Below, in pieces: positions 20,727 to 29,186 of a stretch of DNA of 40,473 nt. The stretch covers positions 1-40,473 of the forward strand of contig JAMPAQ010000002.1 of NCBI GenBank assembly GCA_023667145.1, read 5' to 3'. Source of the stretch: Pseudoflavonifractor sp. (GTDB lineage Bacteria; Bacteroidota; Bacteroidia; Bacteroidales; Muribaculaceae). The notes under the pieces were generated by a model that did not search any database, was not told where the DNA came from, and worked only from the letters and a program-made list of their open reading frames with translations. A program made the translations under genes and the position numbers. Positions within the stretch are counted from its first letter, which is position 1. Each line of letters starts with the position of its first letter.

Positions 20727-21233
20727 CTATATCGCTCCCTCAAGGTTGAGGAGGAGTCTCTTGGTATCGAGCCCGCCGGCATATCCCGTCAGGGAGTTGT
20801 CACGACCGATTACCCTATGGCAGGGGACAAGGATTGACATAGAATTGGCACCGACAGCACCGGCAACGGCTCTGACTCCTCGCGGATTGCCAAGGCGAGT
20901 CGCGAGCGACAGGTATGATACCGTGTGGCCATATGGAATATCAAGCATCGCCTGCCACACCGATTCCTGAAACCTCGTGCCGGCAAAGAGCAGCGGAATG
21001 TCAAATTGCTGTCGTAGGCCGCTGAAATACTCATCCAGTTGCTCCACGGCTTTTTCGATGACCGGGGATGTCCCCTCGGCAAAGCCAGCACCGAGCCGTC
21101 GCCTCAATCTTCGGTCAATGGCTGTATGACGCGGCTCTGCAATCCAGTCGCACATACATATCCGTCCATCAATCGAGCCAAGCAGCAGAGGCCCGCATGG
21201 GGTGGGGTAGCGTCTTATAGTGATTGTCTCCAT
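20727..21233 (-). CDS. ogt: Methylated-DNA--protein-cysteine methyltransferase
   Basis: A suicide DNA-repair enzyme that removes alkyl groups from O6-alkylguanine. The active-site PCHRVIG holds the acceptor Cys, and the preceding RGVRAVAGAVGANSM recognition region and GTRFQESVWQAMLDIPYG helix are typical. The frame is open to an ATG at 21257, but the second Met (21233, METITIRRY) leads directly into the family start TPCGPLLLGS and is preferred. Length, about 168 residues, is normal for Ogt without an Ada domain. It is the last gene of the long minus-strand block, close behind queE. Confidence 0.95.
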   Translation of the reverse strand: METITIRRYPTPCGPLLLGSIDGRICMCDWIAEPRHTAIDRRLRRRLGAGFAEGTSPVIEKAVEQLDEYFSGLRQQFDIPLLFAGTRFQESVWQAMLDIPYGHTVSYLSLATRLGNPRGVRAVAGAVGANSMSILVPCHRVIGRDNSLTGYAGGLDTKRLLLNLEGAI

Positions 21234-21263
21234 CACGTGGATATTGGGTGGCGACAACGGTGA

Positions 21264-21806
21264 TTAGGGAATGTCTATCAACTTGTGGGTTTGCAGTGAC
21301 AATGCCCAGCGGGGATGGCGCTTCACGTAATCGACTGTCTCGGCTACATTGAGGCTGCTGCATGGTTGCAGCCGGTAGTCTGTCGCCTCAAACATGTCGG
21401 CGAGACTCTCGACATCCTGTCCCGTGTATACGACTTTCAGTTCATCGACCTTGTGGAGGGCGTAAGGTCCCTGCTTTGGCGAGCATGTGATCCAGTCCAC
21501 ATCTGCGGGCAGGATGCCCGTGCCGTTGGTCTCCACCTGTATGTAGCGCCCCTCGCTGTGCAGCATGTCAATGAGCGATGCGGTCAGTTGAAGCGACGGC
21601 TCGCCGCCGGTGACCACCACGTGGCGGCAGGGATAGGCGAGAACCGCGTCTGCTATCTCGCGCTCGGTCATCACGGTGAAAGGCGTGTGGTCGGTGTCAC
21701 AGAATCCGCAGGCAAGGTTGCACCCCGCAAAGCGGACAAAGACAGCCGGGACTCCCGTATAATGTCCCTCGCCCTGTAGGCTGTAGAATATCTCGTTGAC
21801 CCTCAT
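21264..21806 (-). CDS. queE: 7-carboxy-7-deazaguanine synthase
   Basis: Radical SAM enzyme of queuosine biosynthesis that converts 6-carboxytetrahydropterin to 7-carboxy-7-deazaguanine. The 180 residues include the N-terminal EIFYSLQGEGHYTG substrate loop, the cluster motif C29-x3-C33-x2-C36 (GCNLACGFCDTDH), and the SAM-binding VTGGEPSLQ. The GCNLACGFCD spacing is the usual CxxxCxxC form. It follows queD with a one-base gap, so the two act in consecutive steps from one message. queC is not in this window. Confidence 0.96.
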   Translation of the reverse strand: MRVNEIFYSLQGEGHYTGVPAVFVRFAGCNLACGFCDTDHTPFTVMTEREIADAVLAYPCRHVVVTGGEPSLQLTASLIDMLHSEGRYIQVETNGTGILPADVDWITCSPKQGPYALHKVDELKVVYTGQDVESLADMFEATDYRLQPCSSLNVAETVDYVKRHPRWALSLQTHKLIDIP

Positions 21807-21807
21807 G

Positions 21808-22143
21808 TCACTCGTCTTTCTCGTATGCGGCCATATTTCCCTCCGATTCCTGGACTTCCACCCGGTAGCATGACGGAATCATGTCGGCAATCCATCTCGC
21901 AATGTTCTCGGCGGTGGGGTTGAACGGAAGTATGTCGTTGAGGTTGGCATGGTCGAGTTTCCCGGCTATAAGTTCCTTGATTTTTGAGAAATCAGCCACC
22001 ATGCCGTTGTTGTCGAGCTGACGGGCGCGGCAGTGTATGGTGATGATCCAGTTGTGGCCGTGCATACGCGTGCATTTGCTCTCATAGTCGAGATGCAGAC
22101 TGTGGCTTCCTGATATCTCAAGTCGTTTGGTGACGTAATACAT
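21808..22143 (-). CDS. queD: 6-carboxy-5,6,7,8-tetrahydropterin synthase
   Basis: Converts dihydroneopterin triphosphate to 6-carboxytetrahydropterin for queuosine. The 111-residue protein has the zinc histidines in GSHSL (His15) and MHGHNW (His28, His30), the catalytic Cys24 four residues before the first of these, LDHANLND, and the pterin-anchoring Glu in VEVQESEGN. This is typical of the small QueD/PTPS-like group. It lies 48 bases after cca and one base before queE. Confidence 0.95.
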   Translation of the reverse strand: MYYVTKRLEISGSHSLHLDYESKCTRMHGHNWIITIHCRARQLDNNGMVADFSKIKELIAGKLDHANLNDILPFNPTAENIARWIADMIPSCYRVEVQESEGNMAAYEKDE

Positions 22144-22191
22144 GGATTTGAAGGTTGGTTGGTGATTGATGTGAATCGGACGGATGATGGT

Positions 22192-23628
22192 TTATTTCCC
22201 GTCATTGACTGGCGTGAGTCCTATCTCTGCGGCCTTGGCTATCATCAAGGCCCGTGCTGCCTCATGCTCGTTTGGTATCTCTCCGTCAAGGATGGCGTTC
22301 TTTATCGTTTCCTTGATTATGCCTATCTCGCGTGAGGGGCCGATGGCAAATGTTTCCATTATCTCCTCGCCGGTAACCGGGGGCTGGAAATTACGTATGC
22401 GGTCTTTCTCCTCAAGTTCGACCAGCTTGCGGCGCACGAGGGCAAAGTTGTCGAGGAAGCGTTGCACTTTTTCCCGGTTCTTGGAGGTGATGTCGGCCTC
22501 GCATAGCGTCATCAGGTCGTCGATGTCATCTCCGGCATCAAACAGCAACCGGCGTACAGCCGAGTCGGTCACCTCGTCCTCAACCAGGGCGATGGGGCGC
22601 ATGTGGAGCTCGACGAGCTTCTGCACATACTTCATCTTGTCGTTGAGCGGAAACTTCATCTCGCGGAATATCCGTGGCAGCATCTTGGCCCCGATGAAGT
22701 TGTGGTTGTGGAATGTCCAGCCGGTCTTGTCGTCCCATCGCTTGGTGACGGGTTTGGCTATGTCGTGGAGCAGGGCCGCCCAGCGCAGCCAGACGTTGTC
22801 GCTCTTTGTCGCCACGGTGTCAAGCACCTGCATCGTGTGGAGGAAGTTGTCCTTGTGGCCGCGTCCGTTGACCGTCTCGACTCCGCGCATACGGTCGAGC
22901 TCCGGGAATATGAGATTCAGCAAACCTGTCTTCTCAAGCAGCATCCAGCCTGTCGATGGCCGTGATGACGACATGATTTTCATCAGTTCGTCCATGACGC
23001 GCTCACGCGATATTATCTTGATGCGCTCAGCGTTGCGGCTGATGGCGTCGAGGGTGGGGGCATAGATGGTGAAGTCAAGCTGCGTGGCAAATCTTACGGC
23101 ACGCATCATGCGCAGGGGGTCGTCGCTGAACGTGATGTCGGGGTCGAGCGGTGTGCGTATCAGCCGGCGCTCTATGTCCCCCTGTCCGTCATACGGGTCT
23201 ATGAGCTGGCCGAAGGTATCGGCGTTGACCGACATGGCCATGGCGTTGATAGTGAAGTCACGGCGTGCGAGATCGTCGTCGAGAGTACCGTCCTCGACGA
23301 TGGGTTTGCGTGAGTCGCGGCTGTAGCTTTCGCGGCGTGCGCCTACAAACTCAAGCTCGTTTCCCTTATATTTTACCTGTGCTGTACCGAAGTTCTTGAA
23401 TACGGCGATGTGCGCTCCGCGTCCGAGGGAGTATGCGACGGCCTGTGCGACCTCTATGCCGCTCCCCACAGTTACGAAGTCAATATCCTTGGAGTGTCGG
23501 TCGAGAAATAGGTCACGGACATATCCACCTACGGTGTAGCACGGACGTTGCAGGCTGTCGGCAATGTGGCCAACGGTATGGAATATCGGCAAGTCGATTT
23601 TGTGGGATATGCTGTCGGTGTGTGGCAT
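22192..23628 (-). CDS. cca: CCA tRNA nucleotidyltransferase with HD domain
   Basis: Adds or repairs the CCA end of tRNAs. Head motifs YTVGGYVRDLFLDRHSKDID contain the GG and the catalytic DxD, then RRDFTINAMAMS and the arm motif DPLRMMRAVRFATQLDF. From about residue 250 a C-terminal HD domain (LLHDIAKPVTKRW) is present, as in other class II enzymes with an attached phosphohydrolase. About 478 residues from the ATG at 23628; the frame is also open to 23652, which would overlap the peptidase gene by 8 bases. A poly(A) polymerase role cannot be excluded from sequence. Confidence 0.93.
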   Translation of the reverse strand: MPHTDSISHKIDLPIFHTVGHIADSLQRPCYTVGGYVRDLFLDRHSKDIDFVTVGSGIEVAQAVAYSLGRGAHIAVFKNFGTAQVKYKGNELEFVGARRESYSRDSRKPIVEDGTLDDDLARRDFTINAMAMSVNADTFGQLIDPYDGQGDIERRLIRTPLDPDITFSDDPLRMMRAVRFATQLDFTIYAPTLDAISRNAERIKIISRERVMDELMKIMSSSRPSTGWMLLEKTGLLNLIFPELDRMRGVETVNGRGHKDNFLHTMQVLDTVATKSDNVWLRWAALLHDIAKPVTKRWDDKTGWTFHNHNFIGAKMLPRIFREMKFPLNDKMKYVQKLVELHMRPIALVEDEVTDSAVRRLLFDAGDDIDDLMTLCEADITSKNREKVQRFLDNFALVRRKLVELEEKDRIRNFQPPVTGEEIMETFAIGPSREIGIIKETIKNAILDGEIPNEHEAARALMIAKAAEIGLTPVNDGK

Positions 23629-23644
23629 TGTAATGTATTGTCGG

Positions 23645-24826
23645 TTATACAAGCGATGTCATCTCCTCAGGAGCGTTGGTAAGGCATTTCATGCCGTCAG
23701 CTGTGACCACGTATGTGTTCTCGATGCCCACCGCCCCTACATGTGGAATGACAAATTTGGGCTCAAGGGCAACCACATTGTTCTCCTTGAGTATGTCGTG
23801 ACTGCGGGGAGAGATGACGGGCAGCTCGTTTATCTCTATGCCGACACCGTGGCCTATGAAGCCGGCATGTTGGCGATGGCCCATGAAGTATTCCTCAAGC
23901 CCCTCCTCCTTGACGATGGCACGCGCCCGCTCGTCGAGGACCTTTGCCTCCGTTCCGGGCTGTCCGAGGGCGGCAAGCTCGTGGCAGATGCGTATCGAAC
24001 ATTCATGTGCCCTCATGGCGAGGTCGGAGATGTGACCGATGTAGTACACACGTGTCATGTCGGTCATATACCCGGTGTAGTTACCGTTGGCATCGACCAT
24101 GACCGTCGTGCCGGGCATGATGGTCGTGCCGTTACATCCGACAGGCAGCGACGGGTCTATGCCTTCGCCACCCATGGCAAAGTCATAGGGGGTGGGCACG
24201 TCGGCATTGTCGCCACAAAGCACATTGGCCATGAACAGCTCCATCGAGTCACCCGATATACGGAACTGTCCCAGGCATCCCTCAAGGCGCGATGCACGCT
24301 CAATCTCTATCTGTAGTTCAAGATCGGTCATCCCCTCGATGTAGAGGCGGGGTATGCGATGATATACCTCAACCTGCCGTATCCCTGACTGCCGTATCTT
24401 GTCAATCTCAGCCGGTGTCTTGACCGACCTCGCCTCGCGCAACAGCGGCGAGCCGTTGACGCAGTCAGCGTCGGGAAATATCCTCATGAGCCGCATAGCG
24501 TTCTCGTATGACAGCAGGTCAAGTTCGAGTCCGAGCTTGCCGGGCATCGGGATTGATGTCTCTGACAGTATGGCCGGGAGATTCTCGGGCTTGTGGATGT
24601 AGTGGACTCCGTCACCTTCGAGTCCGACGGGCCGTCTTACGGCAAACAGGACATTCCCCTTGGCGGGTATGTATATGTAGCCGCTGAACACGCGGCCTGT
24701 AATATAGTATATGTTGGCATTGTCAGAGACAAGCAATGCGTCAATGCCGTTGCCGTGCATCGCCTTACGTATTTTGCCGATACGCAGGGCGTGTTCCTCG
24801 GGTGTGAGCAGCAATAGTGTATTCAT
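23645..24826 (-). CDS. M24-family Xaa-Pro aminopeptidase/dipeptidase
   Basis: A 393-residue cytoplasmic metallopeptidase. The N-terminal creatinase-like domain (to about 160) includes GIDALLVSDNANIYYITGR. The C-terminal pita-bread domain holds all five metal ligands in order: two Asp in MVDANGNYTGYMTDMTR, His in GHGVGIEIN, and Glu in ALEPKFV and in GIENTYV. Specificity for X-Pro peptides is the family norm, but PepP and PepQ types are not separable here. It lies 49 bases after gldH, with a small hairpin in the gap, and slightly before cca. Confidence 0.9.
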   Translation of the reverse strand: MNTLLLLTPEEHALRIGKIRKAMHGNGIDALLVSDNANIYYITGRVFSGYIYIPAKGNVLFAVRRPVGLEGDGVHYIHKPENLPAILSETSIPMPGKLGLELDLLSYENAMRLMRIFPDADCVNGSPLLREARSVKTPAEIDKIRQSGIRQVEVYHRIPRLYIEGMTDLELQIEIERASRLEGCLGQFRISGDSMELFMANVLCGDNADVPTPYDFAMGGEGIDPSLPVGCNGTTIMPGTTVMVDANGNYTGYMTDMTRVYYIGHISDLAMRAHECSIRICHELAALGQPGTEAKVLDERARAIVKEEGLEEYFMGHRQHAGFIGHGVGIEINELPVISPRSHDILKENNVVALEPKFVIPHVGAVGIENTYVVTADGMKCLTNAPEEMTSLV

Positions 24827-24852
24827 ATCCTTGAATTTTAATGGTTGATGTC

Positions 24853-24868
24853 AGAGACGCGGGTCTCT
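24853..24868. terminator. Small hairpin between gldH and the M24 peptidase gene
   Basis: AGAGAC (24853-24858) and GTCTCT (24863-24868) pair around GCGG. Because gldH ends at 24876 and the peptidase gene starts at 24826, this could weaken transcription between them. There is no T-tract, so it may be only an mRNA processing or stability element. Confidence 0.25.
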
Positions 24869-24875
24869 CATGATA

Positions 24876-25334
24876 TTATGGCTCGGGTGTGACAAACATG
24901 ATGCCGACTTGGTCGACGCCACGCAGGGTATCGTCGCGCATGATGTGACGTATCCTTACCGGCTGCCCGGTGGTCAGGGTCACGTGGCGGCTGACGGTGT
25001 CGGTGAGCTGATAGCGTGCTCCAAATCCGCTGCCGAACCAACGGCCATAGATGTCTGCCAACCCAATGTTTAACGTATCACGCCGCTGATTGGTTGCATC
25101 GCGGTACTCAATCTCGACCCACAGGTTGCGGTAGGCGTAGTCGTTGGAGTGACGTAGCGCCACCAACAGGGCACCCGTGGCCACCGAGTCGCCTATCACC
25201 GGGGTAAATGACAGGGTGTCGCCGTAGCTCCATCCATCGGGATTGATGTTGCGGAAGTCGCTATAGTCATTGTGCCCGGGGGCACATGCTCCCAAGCACA
25301 ATGATATGACGGATATGAGCAGCAGTCTACGCAT
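24876..25334 (-). CDS. gldH: Gliding-motility-type lipoprotein GldH
   Basis: A 152-residue lipoprotein: MRRLLLISVISLCLGAC ends in a lipobox with Cys17. The body (FRNINPDGWSYGDTLSFTP, LWVEIEYRD, and DIYGRWFGSGFGARYQ) matches GldH, found across Bacteroidetes including non-gliding ones, where it is a conserved envelope lipoprotein of unclear mechanism. The same frame runs open back to 25634, but that extension lies inside the low-complexity tail of the upstream gene and would destroy the lipoprotein leader. It overlaps the RicT-like gene by 8 bases. Confidence 0.9.
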   Translation of the reverse strand: MRRLLLISVISLCLGACAPGHNDYSDFRNINPDGWSYGDTLSFTPVIGDSVATGALLVALRHSNDYAYRNLWVEIEYRDATNQRRDTLNIGLADIYGRWFGSGFGARYQLTDTVSRHVTLTTGQPVRIRHIMRDDTLRGVDQVGIMFVTPEP

Positions 25335-26745
25335 CGGGTTGCTGGTTCTGACGGTCGGTTGAGCGTCGGTTGTCAGCCGGCTGACGGTTGTCGGGCTTGT
25401 GGTTGCGCTCGCGTGACGGTTGCTCGCGGTTCCCGTCATTGTTGCGTTGGCCGCCGCGTCTCGGTCGGTCCCCGTTCTGCCAGTTACTGTTTTGGCGTTC
25501 ACCGTTCTGTCGTTCGCCGTTCGGCTTGTTGTCACTCTTGCGCTCTCCGTTTTGGCGCTCGCCGTTGCGTGGAGTGCCGTTGTTACCGTTGTTGCCGGAG
25601 CCTTTGCGCTTTTTCTTCTTTTTGGCCTTGTCAAAGCGTGTCAGGTCATCCTGTCCAACAATGTCGCCAAACTCCTTGCGTGCCGCCGGGCGTTCCTGCC
25701 CGTCGGGTTCAAGGCGCTCTGGCTTCTCGCCGCGCTTGTTCATCTCGATTATCTCAAATGCACGTGCCGCGCTGATTGTGACGAGGTTGGCGGGGACGGA
25801 TTTGTCGGTCGAGTATGTGATGCGGCGGTTGAAGATGTCGGCCTTGAACCTGAAGTAGGTGGCATCGAGCGTCTCAAGGCGTGCATCCTTGGGCGGCATA
25901 CGCTTGACGCTCTCGACATAGGTGTCTACTTCAAAATTGAGACAGCACTTCAGCTTGGCACACTGTCCGGCAAGTTTCTGGGGGTTGAGCGATATATCCT
26001 GATAGCGGGCGGCGCTCGTGGCCACGGAGACAAATGATGTCATCCAGCTTGAACAGCACAATGGACGGCCACAAGGACCGATGCCGCCGATGCGGCCGGC
26101 CTCCTGACGTGCCCCGATCTGCTTCATCTCGATGCGCACGCGGAATGTCTCGGCCAGTACCTTGATGAGCTGCCTGAAGTCGACACGCTCATCGGCTATG
26201 TAGTAGAATATGGCCTTGTTGCCGTCGCCCTGATACTCGACATCGCCAATCTTCATGTTGAGGTGCAGGCTCTCGGCAATCTTGCGTGACCGTATCATCG
26301 TATCGGTCTCGCGGGCCTTGGCCTCCTCAAACTTCTCAATATCGGCGGGCTTTGCCTTGCGGAACACCCGTTTGAGTTCGGCCTCGTTGCGGCATCCTGC
26401 CTTTTTCATCTGGAGCCTCACAAGCTGTCCTGTCATGGCCACGGTGCCTATGTCATGGCCGGGAGCCGCCTCCACGGCCACGAGGTCTCCTATCTCAAGG
26501 GGGATGGCTGTAGGATTCTTGTAAAATCCCTTGCGGGTATTCTTGAACTGCACCTCAACGATGTCGCAGTCGGCCTTGCCTCCGGGAATGTCGCCCAGCC
26601 AGTTGAAGCAGTGCAGCTTACCACGCGGAGGTTCCTTGGCGTGGGGACAGCTGCAACCCTCACAGCCGCCGCAGTTGCCCGTGTTGCCGGATGCCGGATG
26701 TGGGTTCTCAGCCGCCATCCTGTCATTATCCTTATCTGTTGACAT
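25327..26745 (-). CDS. ricT: PSP1-domain RicT-like protein with Cys-rich N-terminus and low-complexity tail
   Basis: A 472-residue homologue of RicT/YaaT, a Fe-S-containing partner of RNase Y and RicA/RicF in Bacillus. N-terminal CGGCEGCSC (25-33) may bind a metal cluster. The PSP1 region (about 60-300) contains GPCGRPLCCSSW at 224-234 and AKLKCCLNF at 264-271, the cysteines diagnostic of the family. Residues 375-472 are a basic, disordered tail rich in Asn, Gly, Arg and Gln with NGER units at 394, 399, 409 and 414, resembling an RNA-binding RGG-like tail. It starts 9 bases after rny, which supports a link to RNA turnover. Confidence 0.88.
   Translation of the reverse strand: MSTDKDNDRMAAENPHPASGNTGNCGGCEGCSCPHAKEPPRGKLHCFNWLGDIPGGKADCDIVEVQFKNTRKGFYKNPTAIPLEIGDLVAVEAAPGHDIGTVAMTGQLVRLQMKKAGCRNEAELKRVFRKAKPADIEKFEEAKARETDTMIRSRKIAESLHLNMKIGDVEYQGDGNKAIFYYIADERVDFRQLIKVLAETFRVRIEMKQIGARQEAGRIGGIGPCGRPLCCSSWMTSFVSVATSAARYQDISLNPQKLAGQCAKLKCCLNFEVDTYVESVKRMPPKDARLETLDATYFRFKADIFNRRITYSTDKSVPANLVTISAARAFEIIEMNKRGEKPERLEPDGQERPAARKEFGDIVGQDDLTRFDKAKKKKKRKGSGNNGNNGTPRNGERQNGERKSDNKPNGERQNGERQNSNWQNGDRPRRGGQRNNDGNREQPSRERNHKPDNRQPADNRRSTDRQNQQPDA
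25483..25582 (-). repeat. DNA repeat units encoding the NGER/NGDR tail of RicT
   Basis: The coding DNA repeats short units such as GTTCTGTCGTTCGCC and GTTTTGGCGCTCGCC (plus-strand view), which encode NGER(Q) repeats. The units vary in spacing, so repeat number may be unstable. The repetition opens long false frames on both strands here. Confidence 0.6.
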
Positions 26746-26754
26746 CGCCGATGA

Positions 26755-28296
26755 TTATTTTGCGAAGCTCACAGAACGGGTCTCGCGGATTACGGTAATC
26801 TTTACCTGTCCCGGATATGTCATCTCGTCTTGGATGCGCTTGGCTATCTCGGCCGACAGCTTCTCGGTCTCTGCATCGTCAATCTTGTCGGCACCGACAA
26901 TCACGCGCAGCTCACGGCCGGCCTGTATGGCGTAGGTCTTGATGACACCGGGGTAGGAGAGGGCGAGTTGCTCAAGGTCGTTGAGACGCTTGATATATGC
27001 CTCGACAATCTCGCGGCGTGCACCGGGGCGCGCGCCTGAGATGGCGTCGCACACCTGCACGATGGGTGCCAGCAGCGATGTCTGCTCTATCTCATCGTGA
27101 TGGGCGCCGATGGCGTTGCATATCTCAGGCTTCTCCTTATACTTTTCGGCGAGTTTCATTCCAAGTAGTGCGTGGGGCAGCTCGGGCTCCTCATCGGGCA
27201 CCTTGCCTATGTCATGGAGCAGTCCGGCACGGCGGGCTTTCTTGGGATTTAGACCGAGTTCCGATGCCATGACGGCACAGAGGTTGGCTGTCTCGCGTGA
27301 ATGCTGGAGCAGGTTCTGACCGTAGCTCGAACGATATTTCATCTTGCCCACGAGGCGTATGAGGTCGGGGTGAAGTCCGTGTATTCCAAGGTCGATGGCT
27401 GTACGCTTGCCGGTCTCGATGATCTCCTCCTCAATCTGCTTGCGTACCTTGGCCACGACCTCCTCGATGCGGGCCGGGTGGATGCGTCCGTCGGCGACGA
27501 GCTGATGGAGGGCGAGGCGGGCTATCTCGCGGCGCACGGGGTCAAACCCCGAGAGGACTATCGCCTCGGGGGTGTCATCGACGATAATCTCGATGCCCGT
27601 TGCGGCCTCAAGCGCACGGATGTTGCGCCCCTCGCGGCCTATTATGCGGCCTTTTATCTCGTCGCTGTCTATGTGGAAGACTGTCACCGAGTTTTCAATG
27701 GCGGTCTCGGTCGCGACACGCTGTATCGACTGGACGACAATGCGTTTGGCCTCCTTGTTGGCGGTCATCTTGGCCTCGTCCATGATGTCGTTGATGTATG
27801 ATGCTGCGGCTGTCTTGGCCTCGTCCTTGAGCGACTCGATGAGTTTTTCCTTGGCCTCCTCGCTCGACAGTCCCGATATGTGTTCGAGGGTGTTCTGGGC
27901 GGTGCGCTGTAGTTTGTCGAGCTCGGCTTGCTTGGCCTCGGCCACGGCTGTCTGTGCCTCAAGGTTGGCACGCATGGCGTCGACCTCGTTGCGGCGGCGC
28001 TGTATGTCGCCCTGCTGTTGATTGAGTTGCTGCTCGCGCTGCTTGAGCTTCTGCTCGGTCTGTTGTGCGTGGGCCAGTCGGGCGTTGGCGTGTTTCTCGG
28101 CCTCAGATTTTATCTTTATCTCCTCCTCGCGGGCCTCAAGTATCTTGTTTTTCTTGATTACCTCGGCCTCACGGTTGGCCTCGTCGATGATGACTCTTGC
28201 GCGGCTTCCCGCCATCCTGCGCTGTACTGCCACGGTCGCTGCGATGCCTATTGCCAATGCGATGACTGCGACTCCTAAAATTAGTAATATTGTCAT
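26755..28296 (-). CDS. rny: Ribonuclease Y
   Basis: A membrane-anchored endoribonuclease that starts mRNA decay. The N-terminal membrane helix [19 protein letters not shown] is followed by a long charged coiled coil (about 30-190), a KH domain with [15 protein letters not shown] (about 218) and an HD domain with [18 protein letters not shown] (about 330) for catalysis. The length of about 513 residues is normal. The frame is open to 28341, but the ATG at 28296 gives the canonical membrane start. It is followed after 9 bases by the ricT-like gene. Confidence 0.97.
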   Translation of the reverse strand: MTILLILGVAVIALAIGIAATVAVQRRMAGSRARVIIDEANREAEVIKKNKILEAREEEIKIKSEAEKHANARLAHAQQTEQKLKQREQQLNQQQGDIQRRRNEVDAMRANLEAQTAVAEAKQAELDKLQRTAQNTLEHISGLSSEEAKEKLIESLKDEAKTAAASYINDIMDEAKMTANKEAKRIVVQSIQRVATETAIENSVTVFHIDSDEIKGRIIGREGRNIRALEAATGIEIIVDDTPEAIVLSGFDPVRREIARLALHQLVADGRIHPARIEEVVAKVRKQIEEEIIETGKRTAIDLGIHGLHPDLIRLVGKMKYRSSYGQNLLQHSRETANLCAVMASELGLNPKKARRAGLLHDIGKVPDEEPELPHALLGMKLAEKYKEKPEICNAIGAHHDEIEQTSLLAPIVQVCDAISGARPGARREIVEAYIKRLNDLEQLALSYPGVIKTYAIQAGRELRVIVGADKIDDAETEKLSAEIAKRIQDEMTYPGQVKITVIRETRSVSFAK

Positions 28297-28329
28297 GGTT
28301 ATTTGACTGTGTATAAATTGGTTATATAA

Positions 28330-28456
28330 AAATAGTCGCACTTGCCCCCAATAGCTTGCGCCGATGGGTAGAAGTGCGGGTAACTGTCACGCTTTGACGG
28401 CGTGGAATCAGACAACCGTTGTGCCGGGGTCTTGACCGATGTGATAAATGTCAGCC
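28330..28456 (-). ncRNA. Candidate small RNA (6S-like?) between zapA and rny
   Basis: The 160 bases between zapA and rny hold no reading frame but can fold: CACGC/GCGTG and ACAA/TTGT hairpins plus the 3' terminal stem 28337-28378, ending in a T-rich run. In several bacteria the 6S RNA gene ssrS lies next to zapA, which is why I suggest it. I could not trace the long central bubble of a 6S RNA, nor a convincing promoter, so this may be only a leader or terminator. Confidence 0.3.
28337..28378 (-). terminator. Terminator-like hairpin upstream of rny
   Basis: On the minus strand CGCACTT and AAGTGCG (28372-28378 with 28337-28343) form a 7-bp stem, with inner CCCA/TGGG pairing and a GCAA-type loop. 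It is followed by ACTATTTTTATAT, a good U-tract. It could end the zapBA transcript or a small RNA, partly insulating rny. Confidence 0.5.
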
Positions 28457-28747
28457 TCAATCAACCTTGAGCAGGAGTTTGTCGAGTTCTTCCTCAAAGT
28501 CTCCAAGCCGGTCGTTGATTGTGGCGGCCTGGGCGTTGAGTGTGAAATAAAGCTGGGCAAACCTGAATGCTACCATAGCCATTATCTCATGCGAAGTCCT
28601 ATTCTTAAACCGCCCGCTCCACGCCCGCCAAAGCTCGTTGACCTTAAACTCGGCGTTGCGTATTGTTTCCTCCTCCTCCCGCTCTATCGACAGATGGAGC
28701 GGAGCGGTGTCGGCTATTCGTATAGTGATATTCAACTTGTCTTTCAT
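28457..28747 (-). CDS. zapA: Cell division protein ZapA
   Basis: A 96-residue Z-ring associated protein that bundles FtsZ filaments. It begins MKDKLNITIRIADTAPLHLSI, the usual ZapA beta-sheet, and continues with NAEFKVNELWRAWSGRF and a C-terminal coiled coil ending in FEEELDKLLLKVD. The frame is open to 28873 but the upstream part overlaps the zapB-like gene. The gap to that gene is 4 bases. Confidence 0.87.
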   Translation of the reverse strand: MKDKLNITIRIADTAPLHLSIEREEEETIRNAEFKVNELWRAWSGRFKNRTSHEIMAMVAFRFAQLYFTLNAQAATINDRLGDFEEELDKLLLKVD

Positions 28748-28751
28748 TACA

Positions 28752-29045
28752 TCACTCGGTAAGATCGGCGATACACTTGTCGATTTCCCGCACCAATTCA
28801 GACAATATGACCCGGCTGCGCTCAACCGCCTTACGGTCTGTGGCGATGGTGGTCGACAGCCGCAGATACTCAATCTGCGCGTTGAGGCGCTCTATCTGCT
28901 TGCGCTGTTCGTCCACTTCCCGCTGTAGACTCTCTATGCGGAGGTCGGCTTCCTGCTTGGCCTTAAGCAACACGGCATATTTCTCAACGAGAACTCTCGC
29001 CTTGGTGCTGACGCGCTCAATGGTCTCCTGCAAGGTGCCGCCCAT
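28752..29045 (-). CDS. Short coiled-coil protein, ZapB-like
   Basis: A 97-residue protein that is almost entirely heptad-patterned helix (ARVLVEKYAVLLKAKQEA, then ESLQREVDEQRKQIERLNAQ). It has no enzyme motif. Position directly before zapA, and the size and coiled coil, suggest a ZapB-like division factor, as is usual for this gene pair in Bacteroidetes. The name is inferred from context. Confidence 0.72.
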   Translation of the reverse strand: MGGTLQETIERVSTKARVLVEKYAVLLKAKQEADLRIESLQREVDEQRKQIERLNAQIEYLRLSTTIATDRKAVERSRVILSELVREIDKCIADLTE

Positions 29046-29062
29046 ATATATCCAAATTTTTA

Positions 29063-29096
29063 CAAATGTAGTAATTTTATCGCGAACGCGTGCAAC
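29063..29096 (-). promoter_or_regulatory. Probable promoter of the zapBA block
   Basis: TACATTTG (29063-29070) is a perfect -7 box on the minus strand, with GTTG at 29093-29096, 22 bases upstream. Transcription would start near 29057, 12 bases before the zapB-like ATG. Confidence 0.45.
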
Positions 29097-29186
29097 TCCC
29101 GGCGGAAAATTATCTCAAAATTCCCATTATTACGCTCAAAAGGCTCTGTGACGACGCGTGACGGGGAACTGTAGCGGTCTGTAGCC

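Noticed and set aside
22184..23065. A 293-codon plus-strand frame opposite cca
   Set aside because: Ser/Arg-rich shadow of a well-conserved gene, with no motifs.
24876..25634. A 252-codon frame that includes GldH with a long N-terminal extension
   Set aside because: The extension is Thr/Ala/Arg low-complexity sequence read from the other frame of the RicT repeat tail; the lipoprotein leader at 25334 is clearly the real start.
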